Assembly: GCA_002049455.2 (NCBI GenBank)
Contig: KV918805.1
Coordinates: 124,001-188,000, forward strand
Source of the DNA: Porphyra umbilicalis
Taxonomy: Eukaryota; Rhodophyta; Bangiophyceae; Bangiales; Bangiaceae
Length of the DNA stretch: 64,000 nt
Direction of reading: 5' to 3'
Made by a program: the position numbers and the translations under genes. Below, one piece after another: positions 10,977-20,108 of this stretch; positions within the stretch are counted from its first letter, which is position 1; each line of letters opens with the position of its first letter. A model generated the notes under the pieces. It was not told the DNA's origin, did not search any database, and saw nothing but the letters and a program-made list of their open reading frames with translations.

Positions 10977-12492
10977 GGCAGCCGAGCCTCGAGTGTGGGG
11001 CGGACCGAGAACGCGCCCCCCCTGCCCCTCTCGCCACGCGGCCGAGCGGGGCCCCCTGCGATCTGGGTCCCTTGCGCCAGTCGCTCCGGGGCCGCAGCGG
11101 CAGGTGACGGCCCCACGTCGCCGCCGTGGGTTCCGCACACGAGCGGTCACGGTGGGCGAGAGCTGCGGGTCGGCAGACTGTGGAGGGGGGGAAGAAACGG
11201 TTGGTGGACGGGAGGAGGGGCGCCTCCAAGTGCCTCGTGACGCAGACCCTCCTCTCTCTGGCACGTCAGGTGCATGAGGACTTGAGGAAGACTTGCGAAC
11301 GTATTTACCCAAATCAACAAACAACGCGCGTCGTATCAAGTGCTAAAGACGCTCGCTTGTCACCCAACTCTGGTGTCTTGGCGTTCGTTCATTATTATCA
11401 ATATTACAGTATAATATTTTGGCCTACTCTTTCCGTTCCTGCCTTGGACACCCGGACCACACTCACGCCCGGGTCACCCGCCCCCTCCATCCGCGTCAAC
11501 CGCACAATGAGCACGCCGCTGGGCGGCACCTGTCGGCCCCCCACGACCACCGACGTGGCGGTCGCCGCCCCCGCGGCCGTCCCCACGTTGACGTACGTTA
11601 AAGCCGGTCGCGACGCGCGCGCAGGCGCCCCCCCCCGCCGCCACCGCCCGCCTCGACGTGGTCGTCGAAGTGGCGTCGGTGGGCGCCGGGTCCCCTCGGC
11701 GGCGCCCCGCCGACGCCGCCGCGCCGTCGGCGGCCGCCCCGCGCGCGCGCGCGCACGCGGCGGCGGGCGGGTGCCCACACCCCCATGCCCGCCACCCCCC
11801 GTCGTCGGGCGTTGGCCGACGCCGCCCGGGGCGCGGGGGGGCGCACGCGGGGGGACTGGCGGGCGGGCGCCCCCCCCCCCCACAGCCCCGCCGCGCCCCC
11901 CGTCCACCCCGCGGGCTGCCCGCCCCGCGCCGCGTGTCGGCGGCGTCGGCGGTGGTGGGGGCGGGGGCGACGGCGGTCCGCCGCGGCGCGCCCCCGCCCG
12001 CGCACGGCACGGCGGGCGTGCGGGGGAGCGCCGCGACGCTCCCCCGGGGGCGGCCGACGCGCCGCCCGCCGCGGCCGCCGCGACCGCCACGGCGGCGTGG
12101 CGCGCCGTGCGGCGCACGCGTGGGTGTGGGCGCCGCCGTCGGCGGCGGCAGCGGCGGCGGCGGCAGCGGCAGCGGCGGCAGAGGCGGTCTTGTTTACACT
12201 GCTGGCACTGTACGGGGCCCGGGCAGGGGGCCATCACCCACCGCCGCGGGTGGCCCCCAGCAGGGCGCCCGGCGGGCGCCCCCCCCCCCGCCGCCGAGCC
12301 CGCCCGCGCCCGCGTGCGCCGCCACGCCCCTGCGCCGCCACCCACCCCCCGCCAGCCGCAGCGGTGCCAGTCACCGCCGCCACCGCCGCCGCCGCCGCCG
12401 CGCCCCCCCCCCCCCCAACGCGCCGCCCATCCACCCCACGCCGGCGCCACTCGGGGCACCCCCCCCCCCCCCCCCCCCCCCTGTGCCCTCCC
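10977..12492. other. GC-rich region with unresolved coding signal
   Basis: Several frames are open on both strands. The minus frame ending at 11404 finishes with ALTYVNVGTAAGAATATSVV and a natural-looking tail, and could be the 3' end of an unknown minus-strand gene. On the plus strand an ATG at 11508 opens MSTPLGGTCRPPTTTDVAVA and meets GTACGT at 11595, the donor form used elsewhere here. Around 12150-12230 a plus reading gives a poly-Ala stretch then EAVLFTLLALYGARAGG. I could not join these into a gene. Confidence 0.3.
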
Positions 12493-12751
12493 TCACAAAC
12501 AGTACCGCGCGCGCTCGACGGAGAAGAGGACCGCGTCGGCCTCGGCCGCCGCGTCCGCCCCCCACACCCGCCCCGTGTGGCCGACGACGGCCGCCACTTC
12601 CGCCGCCGTCGCGCCCGCCCGCACCGCGCCGCGGAGGTGGCTGACGAGCACCGGCGGCGCGCCGCCGCCGGTGAGGGCGCCAATGGCGCACAGCTCCCGC
12701 TCGCGGAGCGTCACGGCCGCCCGCCGGGGGGGGGCGCCCGCCGCACCGTCC

Positions 12752-12794
<43 letters not shown>

Positions 12795-13460
12795 CGGCGG
12801 GGGGTCGCGCGTCCGCCCCAGCAGGCGGCGGCGGCGACGGCAGCAGCGGCGGCGGCAGCGGCGCGTCGGCGCCCGCAAGGACGGTGCCGTAGGCCCAGTC
12901 GAGGGCCCACGCTTCGAGGGCGGGGGAAAAGGCGGCGAGGCGCGCCCGCACGCGCGCGCCCGACCGCCCGTAGACGGCGTCAAACACCGCCTCCCCCGCC
13001 GCCCGTGGCGAGGGTGGGCCGCCGCCGCCGCCGCCGCCGCGCCCGACGGCGCCGCCGCCGCCGTCGCCCGCGTCGTAGACGCCCGTCGACGCGGCGGCGG
13101 CGGCGGCGGCGGCGGCGGCCGCGTCGCCGCTGCGCGCGGCGGCGGCGGCGGCGGCGGCCGCGTCGCCGCTGCGCGCGGCGGCGGCGGGGGGCGTCAGCCC
13201 CGCCTGCTGCACCGCCGCGGCGGCGTGGAGGACGCGGGGAAAGCCGCAAAAGACGACGGACTGGACGAGGGCGAGCTCGTACGCGGCCGCCGCGTGGGGG
13301 GGGGGACCGCCGCGAGCGCCCCGACGGCGGCGGCCACGTTGGTGCCGGCGGCCACGTGGCCGGCGGCGAGCGCGGCGGCGCGGAGCCAGGGGGCGAGCGT
13401 GGGGGGGGCGGGGGGGAGGCCGGCAAAGAGGGCGGTGAGGGCGGGGGTGGGGGCGGTCAT
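12493..13460 (-). CDS. Carboxymuconolactone decarboxylase (AhpD-like) family protein
   Basis: About 322 residues. ATG 13460 opens MTAPTPALTALFAGLPPAPP. After residue ~52 the frame changes at a 10-G run (13296-13305) and continues with ELALVQSVVFCGFPRVLHA, the helix seen in this family (EA-IQ---Y-G-P). A poly-Ala insert follows, then VFDAVYGRSGARVRARL, then LRERELCAIGALTGGG and VSHLRGAVRAGATAAEV, which carry the family's conserved His and the GAT-EV turn. No CxxC of the AhpD peroxidase-reductase type is visible, so it is closer to the CMD/decarboxylase-like branch; substrate unknown. It ends YCL and TGA at 12495-12493. The poly-Ala insertion is a lineage feature shared with neighbouring genes. 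Confidence 0.72.
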
Positions 13461-14439
13461 GGTGGCGTGTGGGGGAGGGGGGGGGGGGGGAGGGGGTGGG
13501 AAGGGCCAAGCCGGGGCGGGTGATGGCGCACAGCTCGGGGACACAGGTAGCTTTATCCTGAGCGATCGAATCTCTACAGTTTCGCGCAACTATGTCTCGA
13601 GCCCGGCTCAAGACATTTTGTGGCCAGATCGGCACCATATTGTCTGTGCCCAATGCCGCGCAGACATAGCTCGGTCAGGGCAATAAAGTCCTTCAAGTTT
13701 CCGACTGACACCGCAAGCGCAGGTGAGAGGCACAGGATCAACCATAGCTGATTCTGTTCATTGAGGTGTGCTACTTTACCGGGTGATGGGGGCGAAGTCA
13801 ACCGTTGTTAGCGACGCTTCTAGTAGGAACCCATTCGTGTTCTCAACGCTCAGGCAGCCACGTTGCATAGAATGGATGGCCATCGATGGATTTCTCGGAG
13901 ACTGCGCCGTGTACGGCTGCTCAGAACGCCCCAGGGTCGTCAACGAGGCGTCACGAAGCGGTAGTTTTTAGGGGGGTCCACATGATTCAGCAGGTGGCGG
14001 CTGTGCGCCTTGGTGGTTGGGGACAGGCACCCAGTCTTGACACAAAAATGAGATATGAGAGCACAATATGGGTGCTACTCGACGTATATGGCGAATATTG
14101 AGGGTGCTTCTTGGGGCGTCGTGAGGGCGTTTTCGCTGCCCAGTGGGGCGTCAGTAGGGCGTCTTTTTCGTCGCGCGCCCCTGACGCCCCCGAAATAGGG
14201 GCGTCGTGTGCAACCCTAGCGCCATGCACTACGTCACAAGCAGTCTATCGACCGGTCACATCTTGTAGAGACTTCTGTGATGTACTTGCAGGCCGCGAGC
14301 ACGGCCACAGTCCGACTCCCTCACAGTAAAGCAACCCTCCCAAAAATCTTCCGAAGTGGCGTAAAATCGAACCTATGAGACGGGAGGCCATATATGTGTA
14401 TTGATAACCTCTGAACCATCCCATATGGGGAGGGCGTAT
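13461..14439. other. Intergenic repeat-bearing region
   Basis: Outside the 13808-13881 repeat there is no supported gene. A GGGGCGTC phrase recurs in direct and inverted orientation between 14110 and 14210, which could be the end of a small DNA element. Base composition drops toward AT relative to the gene island upstream. Confidence 0.4.
13808..13881 (+). repeat. Dispersed direct repeat, copy 2
   Basis: This is the second copy of the 74-bp repeat at 161-234, in the same orientation and about 13.6 kb away, with about six differences. The two copies bracket the first gene island. Confidence 0.8.
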
Positions 14440-15340
14440 AGCCTCGTGTGCACGAGCACTCTGCTTGGTCGACTGGCAGGCGGAAAACACGCCTTGTGCG
14501 GGGATTTGGAACCACATCTTTTGACACTGTGAGCCATTCTGGCGGGTGGTGTCGTCCGTTCTCGAGGCATGGGCTCGGATCCATTTCTTGGAGGCCACGG
14601 TCTGACCACCAGTTACTGCGCACGAGCACTGATCGGCTCTGCATATGTGACCGTCACTCGTCCCTGTGCGTTTCGCGGCAGAGGAAACGCCTTATGCGGT
14701 GATATACAACCCAATGGTTGACACAGGGAGCCATACTGGCCAGTCGATAGTCGTCCGTTCGATCAGATGATGGCTGCGCAGCGGGCCCAGAACCGTCGTC
14801 AAAAGCACGTCTGTTTTTGCCTGTTTTGAGCCTCTTGCAGGTCCATGTTCCTGTTTGAAGAAACAGAATTCCTGTGCAAAAAACAGATCGACCCCCCTTG
14901 ACAGGCTCTCAGAGGCCATCCCATGCGAGGTCCTTGCATATTTGTGTTTGCGAGAACAGGAATCGTTCCTCACTCCGCACATTGCGCCTGCTAGCAGGGC
15001 CATATATGCTTCTCCGTCTCTCTCTCTTTCTGGAAGGGGGAAGTGTATACGTCTTATGCTGTGTCTCTTTTTTTACGAGTAGAGATGCATCTATCCCGGC
15101 GAACAGATGATTTTGGCGCCTTTTCTGGAAAAACCCAGCCTTGACAGAGCCCCAGGGCGGTTTGCAGATAATCTGTTCGTCCGAAAACACGCAAAAGCAG
15201 ACGTGCTCTTGACGACGGTTATGGGCCTGCTGCGCTGGGACCGAGTCCCCCGTAGTCGCCACTTGACCACTCCTTACTGCACGCGATTATTGATGGGTGC
15301 TGCGGACATCTCTTTGTTGAGGGCCAGCCGACGTCGAAAC
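14440..15340. repeat. Cluster of ~200-bp direct repeats with an internal inverted repeat
   Basis: Segments 14481-14573 and 14681-14773 match imperfectly in direct orientation at a 200-bp offset, with shared phrases such as CACGAGCACT, CGCCTT-TGCGG and GTCGTCCGTTC. Segment 14772-14826 is an inverted copy of 15183-15236, both containing the AGACGTGCT-TTGACGACGGTT core. A further direct partial copy begins near 15268. It is not coding and resembles a nested, decayed small transposon or satellite fragment. Confidence 0.7.
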
Positions 15341-15579
15341 TCCCCGGCAAACCGCGTCCTGTGCGTCTTTTTCCTTTATTGACAAGTCCTTACCGTATCC
15401 CGCGCAGTGCAGCAGCCTCCAGGGTCATTGATTAGTTGTGAAAGCGCCTTTCAGCTCAGCCGATATGGAGCAGTGTGACAGATTCAGAGTGGTTGCAATA
15501 ATCGGACGGCGTACGCGGATCAAAAGAGTCACCAGAATCTTCTCAGAGTTGTACAGATAGGCAGACATGGCTTCTCGGC

Positions 15580-16625
15580 CTACAATTGCGCGTCAGTACG
15601 TGACAGACATTCAGAAAATTCTTCGATTACAGAAGAAATTTCGCGCTTGACCGCAGTTTGCTCACCGGGTCGCATTGCGCCAACATCCTGGTCGTGCAAG
15701 CTTCGAGCTGCTTCATATGTTGTGTTCGAAATAATTTCCACGCGCCATTTCAAGACACAGGGGTGGTCTAATTCCAGTACGCAGCTGGATTGCTTCTGAG
15801 TCGCCCCTACATACGCATATGTTACGATGGCAGGACTGCCGACGATGGGGCACTCTTGCTCCGGCCGCCGCAATCTCGGACACACATCGCCTTTGTGGCG
15901 CTATGCCGCATAGCTCATTTGTGCGGAGCCTTGTTGCAGTCCTTCAACACGTCTGAAAATAGTTGCTACAGGGTGGATACGATGTTCTTCAGCACCAGAT
16001 GTATGACGTCATACGGCGCGAAAGAAGACCCGAAGTCGCATGCGTAAGTCATGTGCGGATAGGCCGCCTTGTACGCCGGTTCGGGACACGACATGAGGGA
16101 GTAGCCTCTGTACCCGCTGTCTCGCATCAATCGCTGCGCACAGGCCTTCGACCTGTTCTGCAATCTTTCCGAATTTATGATGTCCACAGCTTAGCTTCTT
16201 GAGGAAGCCATCCGTCAGCTCTCATGGTAGTTCTTGATTTCAAAAATATTGGCACGCGACGCAGGTTTGTCCGATGGCTCCTCGGCTGGAAAGTAGCAGA
16301 GGTTGGAGCGCGCCACCCAGACACCATGAAATTTCTGGAAGCGACTTGGCTGTGGATCATTGCTGCCCTTCATGCCCATCGTCCTGTTGCCACCGGGCAT
16401 GCCCGACGTCAACTGGAGCAGGAAGACTCGAACGTCTTGCGGCCTATCCATTTCCGCTACCTTCAATCCGTGCACCCCGCGCGCCAGCACGTTGAACTGT
16501 TCCATGACAGACTGAGTAAAGGAATCTGGATCCTTTGGCCCTTCAGGACCCGGGGTGGTTGTTATTGGTAGCTTCAAAGCAATGTGAAACCGCGCCGAGG
16601 TGTGCGTACTCACAATGCTTTGCAT
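15580..16625 (-). pseudogene. Tnp2-type transposase, C-terminal half
   Basis: The piece 16625-16215 carries TTTPGPEGPKDPDSF, FNVLARGVHGL and MPGGNRTMGMKGSNDPQPS. These correspond to the family's PGP--PKDLDSFL, L-RGV and DMPA-SK--G-KGHN blocks. In the family the last is followed by a Cys-rich C--C motif, but here it reads SRFQKFHGV and both cysteines appear lost. The piece 16187-15966 carries YDVIHLVLKNIV, equivalent to the family's D-MHL--ENIVP. The piece 15885-15580 is the likely distal part. The frame changes between pieces, and the lost cysteines, indicate an inactive copy. Confidence 0.7.
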
Positions 16626-17380
16626 GACATGCCATCATTGTAAGCCGCTCTCATTCCAGGTTTCGTATCCGTCGGCCCCAAGCTCATGAGGATTTCCATA
16701 GGCGACTTGATGATGCCATTGATGACCAGATCACGGCAAATGTCGATTTCGTAGATATCTTTGAACACTGTTCGCGCCTGCCCGGCGTCAGCAAGCGCGT
16801 CTTTGTTTAGTAAAATCATGTTTCGTCCAATGTCTGGGTCCGCGAGCATTAAGGTGAGCCATGGCACACTCTTCCAGTACCGCGTTATCTTGGCTGGCTG
16901 TTCTTGTGAGTTGCACAACTCAACCTTGCAACAGGGATACGACGCGGCCTGCGCATGCTTCGCTGTGTACGCCCGGCAGCCTTTCCCATGACACTGCAGT
17001 TTCTTCTCCTGAAGGCGCACCGCGTTCTTGAAAAACTTGTTCTGTTTGTATGGTGTCCTATTCTTGAACCCGCTGTGAGTCCTCTGCTTCAGCAAGGTAG
17101 TCAGCGTTTCTTGAGCCAGGTTGTATTCCGTCGCAAAGTTAAACGCCACACAGTATTGGAACGTGTCGGCGAAGGCCTCTGGCGACCAGGATACCCCATT
17201 GGTGGCAACAGCAGCCGGCATGAGGTGCCTGACGTGCGCTTTGTTGGAGACCGCGTGCTGCGCGTCATCTGGGGGCTGAAAAGCGTGCTCATGAAGAAGT
17301 CCAACATCCTCAGCGTCTTCGCCTTCTTCATTGTCGTCGCCGCCATTGAAAAGCGGTAAGTTCTACGGCGGGTCCATGGG
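16610..17380 (-). pseudogene. Tnp2-type transposase, N-terminal half
   Basis: The frame is open from before LPLFNGGDDNEEGEDAED (near 17370) through the ATG at 17221 and ends at 16610. It includes SPEAFADTFQYCVAFNFATE, a CHGKGCRAYTAKHA cysteine module, a second Cys cluster (YPCCKVELCN) and TRYWKSVPWLTLMLADPDIG. In Tnp2 proteins this Cys module precedes the conserved RY-PLIPWL segment. The segment ends in YNDGMSCKAL, close to where the family has its catalytic YNDG/YSDG Asp. A GTGAGT follows at 16613-16608 and could be an intron donor, but no in-phase acceptor was found, so decay is as likely as splicing. Confidence 0.75.
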
Positions 17381-17717
17381 TTGATATTCCTCCTCCAGCG
17401 GCTCTTCACCATCAGTGTCGTTGAATTCCGTCGCCATCTGCGCCCCTGTCTGACGCGCGCCTGTCCACAGCCTATCCTCAGATGGAGTCACCGCTGGTAC
17501 GGTCGAGCACGCCACCGTCCGTCTCCTCGTCTTGTTCATCTCCGCCGGTGTCATGAGCGCTCTCGCTGGCCTCCTCCGCCTCGTCGCCACCGTTAACAAG
17601 ACGAAACAGCGCGCGTGCTTCATCTTCCGCAACCGCGTTATCTCCTCGGCGGCGCCTGGATCCGCTCAGGGCCGTAGTGCTACCACCATGACGGTAAAAA
17701 TTGCCCTGCTTACGCAC

Positions 17718-18122
17718 CTACCGCCAGATGGGTGACGGGATTATAACTCGCAAGTTTTTTCTTATTGCACTCTTAGGGACACGATCTGTTGCAATCTTTG
17801 GCGGTCGGCGCTTCCATCATCGCCCCGACGACCACCGTTCTCACTCACTGACACTCCGCGTCAGTGTTCTGCCCCTGTGGCTACAGCGTGGCCCTCTCTG
17901 GGAGCCGAAGACGCTCGCAGCCAGTCGGGCTGTACCCTGTACTCTCCCCCTTCCCTCCCCCCCCTCAGCCCTGTGCCGGCTGCCATGCCTCCGGCTGGCC
18001 GCCCGGCCCCCAAGGCGGGCGGCGCCGACTTTCACTAGGCCAGGCTCGCCGGACTGCGTCTCGTAGGCCCTCACGGGCTCACGACCAAGGCATTTGCCCT
18101 GCGTTCTAAAACTTCGTACGCA
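17718..18122. other. Spacer between two transposon remnants
   Basis: No gene is supported. A short inverted repeat (ACTGACAC / GTGTCAGT-like) lies near 17850-17875. The segment probably holds the ends of the flanking elements. Confidence 0.35.
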
Positions 18123-19823
18123 CAAGCACGCTACTTCATCCTCAGTGAAGGTGTCGTCGGTTGGCGGGGGCCCCAGCCCTTCTTCACCTGGTGGGAGGAA
18201 GCCTTGTTGGCCAAATTTCTGGCCATCAATGCCACCATCGGCCGGGGGCTCTCTGTTAACGCTCTCTGTCGCCCGCGCTCCCTGTACCTGTCGGAGCTGT
18301 CGGCAGAGCGGCAGGTGGCTGCGCGCAGGCTATTCAACGGCTCCTTGACACCGCGCCGCAGCTGGGTCAGGGGTTTCCTCGGGCGTCATCCCGGGCTCAA
18401 GAATCACCGTGTCAGAAGCCTCGAGGAGGGGCGGGGTCGCAACTCGAGACCAGATGTGGCGGCCAGCTGGTACGCCCTTCTGACCCTGATGTACCGGGAC
18501 TACAATATTGGTTCACCGCGACAAGTTTGGAACATGGATGAGACCCATATCCACGCCTGCACATCGGCTCTGACTGGGCGTAGCAAGATAATCGGCGGTG
18601 TCGGCTTGACCAAGCCGGAGGTGATTCTGCCGCCCTTTGCATCGGGGGCGAGCTCGTGTACGTCGGCATTTTGCGTCTCGGATGCGGGGGTGGTGGCGCC
18701 CGACTTCATCGTGGTGGACGGCCGGGTGCAACGTCGCGCTGACCTACCAGGACGACAGAAAGGAGTACGAGGCGCTTGAGGCCTACCTTAACGACGGGGC
18801 GGTGGTGTGGCGGCGGTCCCCTCCAGGTTTCGATATGCCGTTTGTGACTTCTGGGCTGAGGTATTCGCCCAGTTTGCGCGCTCCTACTTCCTGAAGGAGG
18901 CCAAAAATTTGTCGATCGATGGCGCCAAGCTGCATCTTTCATCCGCTGGCTTGCTCACTCTCCTTCGCGCCAATGTGCAAGTCGTTGCGGTACCATCACC
19001 AATGTAGCATATTCCTCCAGCACTCGACAACAAGAGCGCGCTTGGTCAGTACCAGCCGAAACAACGTTCACGTGTGCGGGACATTACCTTCGAGCGTCGG
19101 AACGGAAGACGTCCATTCAACCCATCGGACCTGATGCGTTGCATTGCTGGAGCTGCGTCAGACGCTCTGAGGGCGGACGCCATCAAGATGGCTTGTAGAC
19201 GTGTCGGCATGTGGCCGCTCGACCTGAAGGTCGTGGGTTTGGAGACGCTGAGCAAGGGAGCTGATACGCCTGATACGGGCATCGTCCTCGAGTTGCTGAC
19301 GCAGCGGTTGATCCCCACGGTCCGCAAGGACATGTCGTGTCCTCGCATCGTCAATGGAACGCTGTCGACGACGGGGCTTGAAAAAGTACTTTCCGCCCCC
19401 GAATGTTTGGGCGCGCTGGAGAGGGAGGTGGCCTCCGAAAAGGCAGGCAAGAACGCAAAGGCGGTCAGCAAGCGCGCCCGGGAGGCCAAGGCTCAAGCAA
19501 GGAAGCTCACAGCCGCCGAGAAGGCTCGTTCCAAGCGAGATAAGGTACAAGCTGCTGAGAAGGCCAAAAGGACAAAGCTGAAGATTGAGTAGCAGGCGAA
19601 GCGGCGCGAGGCGAGGGCCCAACTCGCGCTGGAGGCGGCGCGCGACTGCGGGTGCCGCTTAGGCGCGGCTGGGATGATCGGAACGTCGGCGGCCAAGATT
19701 TGGCGCTGTGCGGTGGCAGCGCGGGCGCGTGGAGCTGGTGCCATGTTGCCAATGCCTTTGCAGGATCGCTGGCGTCTGGTAGTCAAGCAGGCCGCGCCGG
19801 TGGGTGGCAGGCGTCCGTGGTGA
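18123..19823 (+). pseudogene. Pogo/Tigger-type (Tc1-mariner superfamily) transposase, decayed
   Basis: The reading starts in QARYFILSEGVVGWRGP, passes a helix-turn-helix region (SWVRGFLGRHPGLKNHR) and reaches VWNMDETHIHACTSAL, which carries the first catalytic Asp of the DDE_1 domain. PDFIVVDG and SIDGAKLHLSSAGLLTLLRA follow, the latter holding the second Asp (the family's D-H-SH-). The tail has FNPSDLMRCIAGAASDALRA and a long Lys/Ala/Arg coiled region. The frame shifts near 18725-18800 and returns by about 18850. In-frame TAG codons fall at 19005-19007 and 19590-19592, so this copy is inactive. No terminal repeats were identified. Confidence 0.82.
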
Positions 19824-19858
19824 CGTTTGGTTTGTCTTTCGGGTGCGCATAGGGAAAT

Positions 19859-20108
19859 CCCCGCAGCACACTGGATGTGGGAAGAGGGGGGCGGGGGGGG
19901 GAGGGGTGTGGCGGCTGGTCATTCTGGTACCCTTTGGGCCGTCCCCGCTCCACACTGGATTATGGGGGAGGGGGAGAGAGGGAAAGAGTGTGGCGGTTGA
20001 TCTTTTGGGCACCCACTGGATCATCTCCGCACGACACTGGAGTTAGAGAGGGGGGGAGGAGAGAAGGGTGTTGCGGCTGATCACTCGTGTACCCACACGG
20101 TCATCCCT
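19859..20108 (+). repeat. Three-copy ~83-bp tandem repeat
   Basis: Three successive units begin CCGCAGCACACTGG, CCGCTCCACACTGG and CCGCACGACACTGG. Each is followed by a purine-rich G/A run, then GTG(T)GGCGG(C/T)TGATC-like text and a GG-ACCC phrase. The unit is non-coding and lies just downstream of the pogo-like gene. Confidence 0.75.

Larger units (their letters stand above)
15580..17717 (-). mobile_element. Tnp2/Plavaka-type (CACTA-like) DNA transposon, decayed
   Basis: A minus-strand coding region with successive frame changes reads as a Tnp2-family transposase. In order it has an acidic N-terminal part (about 17717-17230), a Cys-rich module followed by ITRYWKSVPWLTLMLADPDI, then TPGPEGPKDPDSF with FNVLARGVHGLKVAE, then GMPGGNRTMGMKGSNDPQPS, then APYDVIHLVLKNIV. 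This order matches fungal and other Plavaka/CACTA transposases. Terminal repeats were not found, so the true ends are unknown. Confidence 0.8.

Noticed and set aside
11785-13686. 633-residue plus-strand open frame
   Set aside because: It runs antisense to the carboxymuconolactone-decarboxylase-like gene, whose motifs are clear on the minus strand.
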